A stretch of DNA of 43,433 nt, taken from NCBI GenBank assembly GCA_025453415.1, contig JALOQL010000002.1, positions 1 through 43,433 on the forward strand, read 5' to 3'. A program made the position numbers and the translations under genes. Source of the DNA: Minisyncoccota bacterium. GTDB lineage: Bacteria > Patescibacteriota > Minisyncoccia > Minisyncoccales > UBA5738. How positions within the stretch are numbered: position 1 is the first letter of the stretch; every line of letters starts with the position of its first letter. The notes below the pieces were generated by a model. It was not told the DNA's origin. It made no database searches and was given only the letters and a program-made list of their open reading frames with translations. Shown piece by piece: positions 16,008 to 23,604 of this stretch.

Positions 16008-17018
16008 TTAATATTTTATTTTCCTCCGAGGCGGAATAAACAGCCTGGCGACGCCCATAATGGAACCCAGGCCGAACCCGAAATAACGAACGGTAAACGC
16101 CAGCGGTATTAGAAAAATGTAGGCCGGATTTTTTTCTCGGGCGGCGATCCTGGCCGCAAAGTTTAGGTTGGCGGCAAAATATACAGCACCCAATATCGCC
16201 AATAAGACCACGAAAGGCCACCAAATAAATGACAAGATGGCAAGACTAAAGGCACCCAAAATAAAAAGAAACGGAAGGTAATGGCGGAATTTCGAAGGAA
16301 ATTTTGCGAATTTTATCATGTAAACGACCCACATGCCGTCGCTGAATTCATGTTTCGCCAATTCTTTAAAACTGCTTTTCGCATAATAGCAAGACTTGAT
16401 GTCCGGAAACATCAGTATCCTGCCGCCGGATTTTTTCAACCGCATATTGAATTCCATATCCTGATGGCGTACTATTCCTTCGTTAAACATGCCAACCCTT
16501 TTAAAAACATCTTTTTTATAACAACCCCCAAAAACGGTATCCACCTCTATAAATGGACGATTGACCGATTCATCCAATCTTCTCGATTTGAACAAGCTCG
16601 ATAATGAAAAAACGATCGCTTTGGCGGTCAATGTATCCGCCATCGTTTTTACCATCAGCATTCCGCCCACATTGTCCGCGCCCGACGATTTCAAAGCCGC
16701 GACGCATTTTGAAATATAATCGCGCGGATATTCCGCGTGTGCGCCCATGATCATGATGCACTCTCCGCGGGCCGCTTTGATACCGATGTTAAAGGCGCAT
16801 GGAGTCGTCATAAGGGGATTATCCATCATCTTGACCCATGGACAGCGCCGCTCATAACCGGCGACTATCGAACGCGTACCGTCTTTTGACATTCCGTCAA
16901 CCACGATGACTTCCATCGATTCTTTCGGAAAAGACTGCTTTTCAAGCGAATCTAAACAAATCGCGATGTATTTTTCCTCGTTCCGGCAGGGAATGACAAT
17001 TGTGGCAATTATCGGCAT
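16008..17018 (-). CDS. GT2 glycosyltransferase with C-terminal membrane helices (paralogue of 12687-13715)
   Basis: The 336-residue protein has ATIVIPCRNEEKYIAICLD and VIVVDGMSKDGTRSIV at the N-terminus, then VDTVFGGCYKKDVF and HQDMEFNMRLKKSGGRI, and three hydrophobic helices at about 245-320. The block order and spacing match the GT2 at 12687-13715 along the whole length, with different bases, so this is an old duplication rather than a copy made recently. It lies between a methyltransferase (20 bases upstream) and the deacetylase gene. The two paralogues may add similar sugars at different positions in the repeat unit. Confidence 0.9.
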   Translation of the reverse strand: MPIIATIVIPCRNEEKYIAICLDSLEKQSFPKESMEVIVVDGMSKDGTRSIVAGYERRCPWVKMMDNPLMTTPCAFNIGIKAARGECIMIMGAHAEYPRDYISKCVAALKSSGADNVGGMLMVKTMADTLTAKAIVFSLSSLFKSRRLDESVNRPFIEVDTVFGGCYKKDVFKRVGMFNEGIVRHQDMEFNMRLKKSGGRILMFPDIKSCYYAKSSFKELAKHEFSDGMWVVYMIKFAKFPSKFRHYLPFLFILGAFSLAILSFIWWPFVVLLAILGAVYFAANLNFAARIAAREKNPAYIFLIPLAFTVRYFGFGLGSIMGVARLFIPPRRKIKY

Positions 17019-17038
17019 TTTGTAATTTAGAGTTTATT

Positions 17039-17914
17039 CTAGCCGGCCACCGATCCAGATACCGACTTTTTAAAAACCAGGATTTTGGGAGCCGTAGATC
17101 TGCGCGGCACAATAGGCATAAAATTATAATCAAACGGTTTTGCCGCGAATAATAGGCATTTTTTTCCAAAATCATACAACCGGTTTTTCTTGTTCGTCTC
17201 TTTCTGATCGATCAAATCATGCCTTAAGCGAGCACCCCTCCCCAAATTACCGCCCAAGGAAATCATCCATTTTGCCGTCTTGGCATAGCCCTCGCATAAT
17301 TTGACTCCAAGCTGGGGATAGTTCATTTCCGAAACAAGCGAGCAACGATTTTTTTCAAAAGCCGCCTTGTATTCTTCTTTGGCGCGCACAACTTGGTATT
17401 GATTTCCCGATATCGATTTGGCGGCAGGCGCGACCGTCTCGAAAATCAATATTATTCCTCCCGGCTTTACCGCTTCGACAAGCTTAACCGCCGTTTCCAA
17501 AAATGAATTTTCTTCGGTAATATGCTGCAGAACCGTAATGCTTATCGCAATATCGAAACTGCCGGCAACAAAATTCGACCGCGAAATATCGCCGGCGGAA
17601 AATTTCATATTAGCGTTACCGCCGAATCTCTTTTGCGCGTGCCTGATCGCTTCGCGGCTTATATCATTCCCCAGGACAAAAGCCCCTTTCTTGGCGAATT
17701 CGCCGGCAAAATCGCCCGTGCCGCAACCGATATCCAAAACTTTCGTCCCGGCGCCAACAGCAATCCCGGCGCGCTTCAGAGCCTTGGATACGGCCCGCAA
17801 CCGCAATGGTTGGTCATAAGCGTATATCAAATCATCGCTCCAGCCGGTATGAGCATATTCGCGGAATCGCTCACTCCACCAATTTTCCGAATCATAGTTA
17901 TCTTGCTTTGGCAT
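17039..17914 (-). CDS. class I SAM-dependent methyltransferase
   Basis: A 291-residue enzyme with motif I VLDIGCGTGDFAGEFAK (about 59-75), ribose-binding Asp in FVLGNDISREA, FSAGDISRSNF, motif IV FDIAISITVLQHI and RPGG-like KPGGIILIFETV. The start region is rich in aromatic residues (DSENWWSERFREY), a feature often seen in methyltransferases of glycan clusters. The C-terminal part is basic and includes PRRSTAPKILVFKKS. It sits between a DegT aminotransferase (4 bases upstream) and a GT2, so it may N- or O-methylate the amino sugar made by that aminotransferase. Confidence 0.83.
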   Translation of the reverse strand: MPKQDNYDSENWWSERFREYAHTGWSDDLIYAYDQPLRLRAVSKALKRAGIAVGAGTKVLDIGCGTGDFAGEFAKKGAFVLGNDISREAIRHAQKRFGGNANMKFSAGDISRSNFVAGSFDIAISITVLQHITEENSFLETAVKLVEAVKPGGIILIFETVAPAAKSISGNQYQVVRAKEEYKAAFEKNRCSLVSEMNYPQLGVKLCEGYAKTAKWMISLGGNLGRGARLRHDLIDQKETNKKNRLYDFGKKCLLFAAKPFDYNFMPIVPRRSTAPKILVFKKSVSGSVAG

Positions 17915-17918
17915 AATA

Positions 17919-19055
17919 CTATCTTAAAACTTCCCTTACGCTATGGATAACATGGTCTAAATCATTTCTTGACATCTTCGGATACAGCGGCAAAGAAACT
18001 TCCCTTTCGTAGACCCATTGGGCGTTGGGAAAATCTTCTTTTTTCAACCCGAAATTTTTCCGGTAATATGGCTGGAGATGCAAGGGAATGAAATGGACGC
18101 TGCATTGGACCCCGTTGGCGGACATTTTTTCAATGAACTCCGCCCGGTCGGCGTTTTCGAGCAAGATCGGATAAAGATGGTAAATATGTTTTCCGTATTC
18201 CATTTCCCGGGGAATGACTACTCCGCCGATTTTCGACAACTCTTGGTCGTATATTCCGGCATATTCCCTCCTGGTCCGGTTGAAACCGTCCAGCTTTTTA
18301 ATTTGGTGAATTCCCAAAGCCGCCTGAATATCCATCATATTATATTTCCAGCCGCATTCTTCGATCTCGTAATACCAATTGCCTTTCTTGGAATATCTTT
18401 TCCAGGCATCGCGGTTCATCCCGTGCAATTTCAAGACTTCGGCCTTCGCGGCGATGTCGGCGTCGTCGGTCGCGATCGCACCGCCTTCCCCGGTCGCCAA
18501 ATTCTTCGTCACGTAAAAACTGAAACAAGTGGCTTTGCCGATAGTCCCGATCTTTCTGCCTTTATATTCCGCGCCAATGGCATGCGCCGCGTCCTCGATG
18601 ACCGCCAATTTATATTCTCCGGCGATTTCCATAATTCGATCCATGTCGCAAGCTTGGCCGCCGTAATGGACGGGAATGATGGCTTTCGTTCTTATCGTGA
18701 TCGCCTTCCTTATTTTTTCCGGATCGATATTAAAAGAATCCCGATTGATATCCACGAAAACCGGCGTAGCGCCCACCTGAACGATCACGTTGGCTGTGGA
18801 AGCGAAGGTGAAAGTCGTAGTGATCACTTCATCGCCGGGGCCGATATTGAGCGCCAACAGGGAAAGATGCAGCGCCGCCGTGCACGAATTGACCGCGACG
18901 GCATATTTGGCGCCGACATATTCGGCGATCATTTTTTCGAATCTGACGGTCTTCGGGCCGGTCGTCAGCCAGCCGCTTTTCAGGGTATCGACCACCTCGT
19001 CAATCTCTTCTTGGCCGATCATTGGCTGGCAAAACGGGATGTATTTATTTTCCAT
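17919..19055 (-). CDS. DegT/DnrJ/EryC1/StrS aminotransferase
   Basis: A 378-residue PLP enzyme. The landmarks are SGWLTTGPKTVRFE at the N-terminus, NSCTAALHLSLLAL (56-69), VIEDAAHAIGA (152-162), and Schiff-base Lys184 in FSFYVTKNLATGEGGAI. The N-terminal form and the YVTKN site are typical of PseC/ArnB/WecE-type enzymes that aminate C4 of 4-keto-6-deoxy or 4-keto sugars. It differs from the DegT proteins at 4608 (FISPK) and 36352 (FFPTKN), so the three probably serve different sugars. It overlaps the GT4 gene upstream by 11 bases. Its keto substrate could come from the 4,6-dehydratase at 2740-4584, but this link is inferred. Confidence 0.9.
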   Translation of the reverse strand: MENKYIPFCQPMIGQEEIDEVVDTLKSGWLTTGPKTVRFEKMIAEYVGAKYAVAVNSCTAALHLSLLALNIGPGDEVITTTFTFASTANVIVQVGATPVFVDINRDSFNIDPEKIRKAITIRTKAIIPVHYGGQACDMDRIMEIAGEYKLAVIEDAAHAIGAEYKGRKIGTIGKATCFSFYVTKNLATGEGGAIATDDADIAAKAEVLKLHGMNRDAWKRYSKKGNWYYEIEECGWKYNMMDIQAALGIHQIKKLDGFNRTRREYAGIYDQELSKIGGVVIPREMEYGKHIYHLYPILLENADRAEFIEKMSANGVQCSVHFIPLHLQPYYRKNFGLKKEDFPNAQWVYEREVSLPLYPKMSRNDLDHVIHSVREVLR

Positions 19056-20142
19056 AAGAGTTGCTTGCCAGTTGGCGGTAAATATCTTCCATTTTATCCA
19101 ATTCTTTGCGAAAGTTGTACTTTTCCTCGATCAGTTCGCGGTTGGCCTGTTTCAGTTCGGTCCGGCTTTGGCTGTTCTTTATCAGAAAAACTATCTTTCG
19201 CGCAAGCTGGCGCCAGTCGCGCAACGGCACCACGAAACCGTTGCGGCCGCCATTCAAGATCTCGCGGTTTTCCCCCGCGTCGGTTACGACCGGCACCATC
19301 CCCGAAGACATTGCTTCGAGAAGGCTGACCGAGGTACTGTCCGAAAGCGACGTGGAAACGTAGATATCGGCCGTCCGCAGATAGCGCGGCAGATCATTCT
19401 GGGGAATCCAGCCGATAAAACGGATATGATGGGCGCATTCCAGCCAGGCCGCCATTTCTTTCAGCTTCCTTCCCTGCGATCCCCGGCCGGCCACGATGAA
19501 TTTGGCGTTGGGGACTTCCTTAATAACCTCGGGCACCGCCCTGATCAGCGTTTCCACGTCGTAGATCGGCTCCAGGCTCCGGATGCTTATCACGGATACC
19601 GAATCTTCAAGGCCCAGCTCTTCGACGATCGCGCCGTCTTTGGGCCCGGGCGTAAATTTTTCTGTATCCACGCCGAAATATATTATCTTGATCTTTTGGG
19701 AAGGCACTCCCAGATTAATCAGCTCTTTTTTAACCATCTCGGCGTCGCAGGTGATGACATCGGCCCTTTCCAAAACCGCTTTGATAACGGGCCTGAAAGC
19801 GGCAAGCTGGGCCGTGATCAGGATATCCGAACCCCAGGCGGTCAAAACGAACGGATGGAAACCGCTCAACGCACCGATGATGCCGTTGATTCCCGCGTAA
19901 TGGGCATGAAAAACATCGGGGGCGATACGGTTGATGGCCGCCTTGACCGGCGCAACGTTCAACGCGGCGTTGGCTTCCTTAACCGCAAAATTCCGGAAAA
20001 TTTTTATTTCGGTATTGGAAATGCTGCCAAAACGGTTGGGTGTCAGCGTCAGCCAGCTGACTTGATGCCCTTTGTCGGCAAAATATTTTATCCACCGGTA
20101 GCTATGGATCGAATCGGCGCCGGCCAGAAAGCATAATTTCAT
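19045..20142 (-). CDS. GT4-family glycosyltransferase
   Basis: A 365-residue GT-B enzyme. The N-terminal Rossmann half opens with MKLCFLAGADSIHSYRW and contains PDVFHAHYAG and LTAWGSDIL. The donor half has KIIYFGVDTEKFTP, SVISIRSLEPIYDVETLI, ADIYVSTSLSDSTSVSLLEA and GMVPVVTDAGENREIL, which hold the GT4 E-x7-E-type donor site in modified form. It aligns along its length with the GT4 at 32792-33913 (shared YDVETL/HDVETL and ADIYVSTSLS blocks), so these are paralogues. It overlaps the flippase gene by 4 bases (ATGA). Sugar specificity is not predictable. Confidence 0.9.
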   Translation of the reverse strand: MKLCFLAGADSIHSYRWIKYFADKGHQVSWLTLTPNRFGSISNTEIKIFRNFAVKEANAALNVAPVKAAINRIAPDVFHAHYAGINGIIGALSGFHPFVLTAWGSDILITAQLAAFRPVIKAVLERADVITCDAEMVKKELINLGVPSQKIKIIYFGVDTEKFTPGPKDGAIVEELGLEDSVSVISIRSLEPIYDVETLIRAVPEVIKEVPNAKFIVAGRGSQGRKLKEMAAWLECAHHIRFIGWIPQNDLPRYLRTADIYVSTSLSDSTSVSLLEAMSSGMVPVVTDAGENREILNGGRNGFVVPLRDWRQLARKIVFLIKNSQSRTELKQANRELIEEKYNFRKELDKMEDIYRQLASNSYGK

Positions 20143-21455
20143 AATTTTTTATATCTCAATGCCGCCGAAAGAAAATTGCGGTAAAATTTGAAATCCTCTT
20201 TTTGTAAAAATAATACCGATCCGGCGCGATTGCCCGAAATATTTCCATAGACAAACACTGTCGCCGCAAACACAAGAAAATACGAGATCGATGTCGCCCA
20301 GGCGGCGCCCGAAATTCCAAATTTCGGGATAAATATAATATTGAGGAATACGTTTACCAGCAAAGAAACCCCGATAATGTAAGTATTGACCATGGGTTTT
20401 CCCCGGGCGGCGATATCATTGGCCAATATCCGCCATCCGGAAATGAACACGTTGCCAATCAATAAAATCTGCAGGGAATAAACAGCTTCGATGAATTCCT
20501 CCGAATAGAAAAACACCACCAGCCATCGGCTCAACAAGAAAACGGCCAAAGCGAGAAGGAAGGTCACGTAAAAAATGTTCCGGCAAACAAACGGAGTGAA
20601 TTTTTTCAGCCTATCGGCATCGGTTTCGGCCGCCACCCGGGGAAGAAGCACGGTTCCGGCCGAGGTCGATAAAAGCCAAGTGCCTTCGGCGATCCTGGTT
20701 GCGGCATAATAGATTCCGGTCGCGGCCGGATTCATAAAAAAATTGATCAGGAAAAGATCGGCCCGATAATGCAGGAAATTAAAAACACTGGCCAGCCATG
20801 ATTTCAATCCATAAAGCGCGGCATCATTAAAATACTTGCGGCTGAATTTTGCCGAAGGCCGCCCGATCTCGCCGACAACCATCAAAAACAGGAAACCGCC
20901 CGCAATTGCAAAAGAAACGGTCTGCGCCACAATCGCCGCGCCGATCCGGTATTTTGCGCCCAGCAACAACAAAACCGCCAGCGCCAAAAATAAAAGCGGC
21001 TGGAGCAGAGTAACGGCGTTATATTTACCGATCCTTTGCAATCCGAGCAGAATGCTGCTGGCAATATCGAAAAATATATAAAAAGGCAGCAGCAATAGCG
21101 CCAGGTAAAGGTAATAAGGCTCGACGCCGGGGAACAGCGCGCTTCCCCAAAAATGGACCGTGGCCGCGCCGCCCGCCAGCGTCACGACACCGATCGTAAC
21201 CGCCAACAAAATGCTTGAACCGAACACAACCTTCGCGGGATACTCCTTTCTGCCGACATGAAATACCGCCGCCATGCCCAGGCCAAAATTGGACAACACC
21301 AGGATTAATCCCGGCAGAAGCGTTGCCAGGGAATATATCCCTTGCCCTTGGGGACCCAGCGCCCGGGCAATAACCACGGTCGCAAGCATGCCCAAAACGA
21401 TCGTCATGATGCGGGTGATTAAAGTGGTCGTGGTATTTTTCAGAAATTCCGCCAT
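20139..21455 (-). CDS. wzx: Wzx-type polysaccharide flippase
   Basis: A 438-residue membrane protein of the polysaccharide-synthase/MurJ (MOP) superfamily with about 14 helices. The start is placed at the ATG at 21455, because MAEFLKNTTTT aligns with MGKFLKDTIFT of its paralogue; a TTG at 21470 overlapping the previous stop is an alternative. Family marks are VIARALGPQGQGIYSL near the N-terminus, FLINFFMNPAATGIYYAA in the middle and FGISGAAWATSISY near the end. It flips lipid-linked repeat units across the membrane. The second flippase of the window (23601-25940) is related but lacks about 64 residues, so this copy is the more likely functional exporter. Confidence 0.92.
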   Translation of the reverse strand: MAEFLKNTTTTLITRIMTIVLGMLATVVIARALGPQGQGIYSLATLLPGLILVLSNFGLGMAAVFHVGRKEYPAKVVFGSSILLAVTIGVVTLAGGAATVHFWGSALFPGVEPYYLYLALLLLPFYIFFDIASSILLGLQRIGKYNAVTLLQPLLFLALAVLLLLGAKYRIGAAIVAQTVSFAIAGGFLFLMVVGEIGRPSAKFSRKYFNDAALYGLKSWLASVFNFLHYRADLFLINFFMNPAATGIYYAATRIAEGTWLLSTSAGTVLLPRVAAETDADRLKKFTPFVCRNIFYVTFLLALAVFLLSRWLVVFFYSEEFIEAVYSLQILLIGNVFISGWRILANDIAARGKPMVNTYIIGVSLLVNVFLNIIFIPKFGISGAAWATSISYFLVFAATVFVYGNISGNRAGSVLFLQKEDFKFYRNFLSAALRYKKL

Positions 21456-21466
21456 TTTAATTTCGA

Positions 21467-22396
21467 TCAATTATCCAAACTCATAAAATATCCGGCTGTC
21501 CTGCCGATGCCCTCCTCGATGCCAACCTTAGGTTCCCATCCCAGCTCGATCCTGATCTTGGATGAGTCAAGGCAGCTGCGCTTCTGTTCTCCCGCCAGCG
21601 CGGCGCCGTATTTTTTGTCGCATGGTTTGCCGCAAGCCTTCGCGACGAGCTCGAATATCCGGTTGATGTCGGTTTCGATGCCGGTACCGACGTTATAAAC
21701 TCCGTCGCCCCGGCGCGCCGCCAGCAAAAGCGCGGCAACGACGTCTTCAACATAAATGAAGTCCCGCGTCTGCCGGCCGTCGCCGCTGATCGCCGGCCCT
21801 ATGCCCGCCAGCATCCGGTTGCAAAAAAACGCTACCACGCCCGCTTCTGCATGGTAATTTTGGCGCGGACCGTAAACATTTGGCGGCCGCATGATCACTC
21901 GCGAAAGACTCCCCGTCTGATGGTAATAATTAAGATATTTTTCCACCGCCAGCTTGGCCACGCCATAGGGCGATACCGGCGCCGGATCGCAATTTTCCGA
22001 AGTCGGTATCGTGGCCGCATCGCCATATATCGCGCCGCCGGTGGACATGAATATGAATTTGGATTGCGGCGACGGCCGCCAACGTAAAAAATTTTCGATC
22101 ACATTCAGCGACCCCAGGATATTTATGCGGGCGTCGGTAATCGGGTCTTTCACCGATCGCCGGACATTGATATGCGCCGCAAGATGAAAAACCATATCCG
22201 GCCTTTCCTTTTCAAATATGCCGCCAATTTCCTCGCCGCAAATGTCGGCCTGATAGAACCGGCTGGCTTTATTGATATTTTTTTCCTCGCCCGTCGAAAG
22301 GTCATCGATCACCGCCGTATCAAAGCCTTCATTTACCAATTTGTCGGTCAGGTGGCTGCCGATAAAACCGGCGCCGCCGGTAATGATGCATTTCAT
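21467..22396 (-). CDS. NAD-dependent nucleotide-sugar epimerase/dehydratase (GalE-like)
   Basis: The start is put at the ATG at 22396 (309 residues), because MKCIITGGAGFIGSH begins the Rossmann fold and overlaps the preceding stop as ATGA; the longer open frame upstream is inside the neighbouring gene. The motifs are GGAGFIGSHL, VFHLAAHINVRRSV, catalytic Ser in FMSTGGAIYG, Tyr/Lys in SPYGVAKLAVEKY, and RPPNVYGPRQ. This is an extended SDR of the UDP-glucose 4-epimerase group. The conserved YxxxK is intact, so it should be active. Substrate (UDP-Glc, UDP-GlcNAc, UDP-uronic acid) is unclear. It is sandwiched between a GT4 and the flippase. Confidence 0.9.
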   Translation of the reverse strand: MKCIITGGAGFIGSHLTDKLVNEGFDTAVIDDLSTGEEKNINKASRFYQADICGEEIGGIFEKERPDMVFHLAAHINVRRSVKDPITDARINILGSLNVIENFLRWRPSPQSKFIFMSTGGAIYGDAATIPTSENCDPAPVSPYGVAKLAVEKYLNYYHQTGSLSRVIMRPPNVYGPRQNYHAEAGVVAFFCNRMLAGIGPAISGDGRQTRDFIYVEDVVAALLLAARRGDGVYNVGTGIETDINRIFELVAKACGKPCDKKYGAALAGEQKRSCLDSSKIRIELGWEPKVGIEEGIGRTAGYFMSLDN

Positions 22397-23604
22397 TGTT
22401 TTTCCCGCGCCGTTATCAGCTTCATCAGCTGCGCCGCGTTTTTTCGGGAATTGAACTCGCAATCGACCTTGGCCATACCCGCTTTCCGGATGGTCTCAAT
22501 ATCGATCTTCCCGTCAATTATGTCGCCAATAGTCCGGCCAAGCGCCGCCGCATCCTTTTCGGGCACGATAATCCCGGCGCCGCCGCCCAGCAATTCGGCA
22601 ATCCCGCCGGTATTGGTGGAAACGGCCAACACGCCATAGGCCATCGCCTCCATGAGCGAAACCGGAATCCCCTCGTGGCTCCCGTCGTTGGTATTGATGC
22701 TCGGGAGAATGATCACGTCGGCTTGGCCTTTTTCGTAAATTTCCATGATCGAATTGTGGGGAGCGGCGCCGCAAAACTCAATGCAATCCCGTAATCCCCT
22801 CAATTTTACCTGCCGCACCAACTTTTGCTTCAAATGACCGTCGCCGAAAAACCGGCATTTTATCCTCTCCCTCTTTTGCGGATCCAGCCGGCCGATGGCG
22901 TCGATCAGGTACCGGTGGCCCTTAACGTCGATAAGGTTGGCCGGCACCACGATTGCCAGCCGGCCGCCCCGATTCGCAATAGGCGGCAAGGTTTCAGGAA
23001 TGCTCACTCCCATATGGATCATCTTCAGCCGGCCTTCGAATTCGTTGCCGATGATCTTGCTCAAACCGCCCTTTCCCAGCTGCGAAATGCACCGCACGAA
23101 CGCCGCCGACCGGACTTTCTGGCGCAAAATATTATTCTCGGTGATATCCCACCGGTGAAGCGTGAAACTCCAGGGTATCCCGGTCATTTTCGAAATTACA
23201 AACGCCATCGTGGCCGTCGTTGTCCCCCAATGGGCGTGAATATGGCCCACATCCATCTTCCGGATTGTCCGCGCGACAAAGACCGCTTTGGGAAAGACTG
23301 CCAGGTTCTTCATCGCGATCACCAGATTGCGCGACGAGGCCACGATCGTAACGATCGTGTCCCAAAGAATCCGGTGCGAAAACAACATCTTGATAAAGTA
23401 AACCATCATTTGCCCGCTTATCAGCGGGGTCCAGATCGCGTTCTTGATGAGGTAACGGCCTTCCTTATGGAAAATATCCTCGGGCGGGTTGCGGGCGATT
23501 ATCAAAAAATCACCGCCCAAACGCTGGATGTCCAGCATCTCTTCGAAAATGAAGGCTTCGCCCTTGCCCCAGGGGGTTTGCGCGGTGATAAAAATCGTTT
23601 TCAT
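22393..23604 (-). CDS. GT4-family glycosyltransferase
   Basis: A 403-residue GT-B enzyme. MKTIFITAQTPWGKGEAFI opens the acceptor half, which includes a hydrophobic segment near residues 60-110 (MMVYFIKMLF) that may touch the membrane. HIHAHWGTTTATMAF is the usual HAHW motif. The donor half has AIVVPANLIDVKGHRYLIDAI, CRFFGDGHLKQKL and HEGIPVSLMEAMAYGVLAVSTNTGGIAELL, which provide the E-x7-E motif (Glu of HEG and Glu of MEA). This is the colanic-acid/exopolysaccharide GT4 type. It overlaps the fusion gene upstream and the epimerase downstream by 4 bases each. Confidence 0.92.
   Translation of the reverse strand: MKTIFITAQTPWGKGEAFIFEEMLDIQRLGGDFLIIARNPPEDIFHKEGRYLIKNAIWTPLISGQMMVYFIKMLFSHRILWDTIVTIVASSRNLVIAMKNLAVFPKAVFVARTIRKMDVGHIHAHWGTTTATMAFVISKMTGIPWSFTLHRWDITENNILRQKVRSAAFVRCISQLGKGGLSKIIGNEFEGRLKMIHMGVSIPETLPPIANRGGRLAIVVPANLIDVKGHRYLIDAIGRLDPQKRERIKCRFFGDGHLKQKLVRQVKLRGLRDCIEFCGAAPHNSIMEIYEKGQADVIILPSINTNDGSHEGIPVSLMEAMAYGVLAVSTNTGGIAELLGGGAGIIVPEKDAAALGRTIGDIIDGKIDIETIRKAGMAKVDCEFNSRKNAAQLMKLITAREKQ

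Noticed and set aside
18018..20136. Long plus-strand frames of 436 and 448 codons
   Set aside because: Antisense of the DegT aminotransferase and GT4 genes; no recognisable motifs and no ribosome site.
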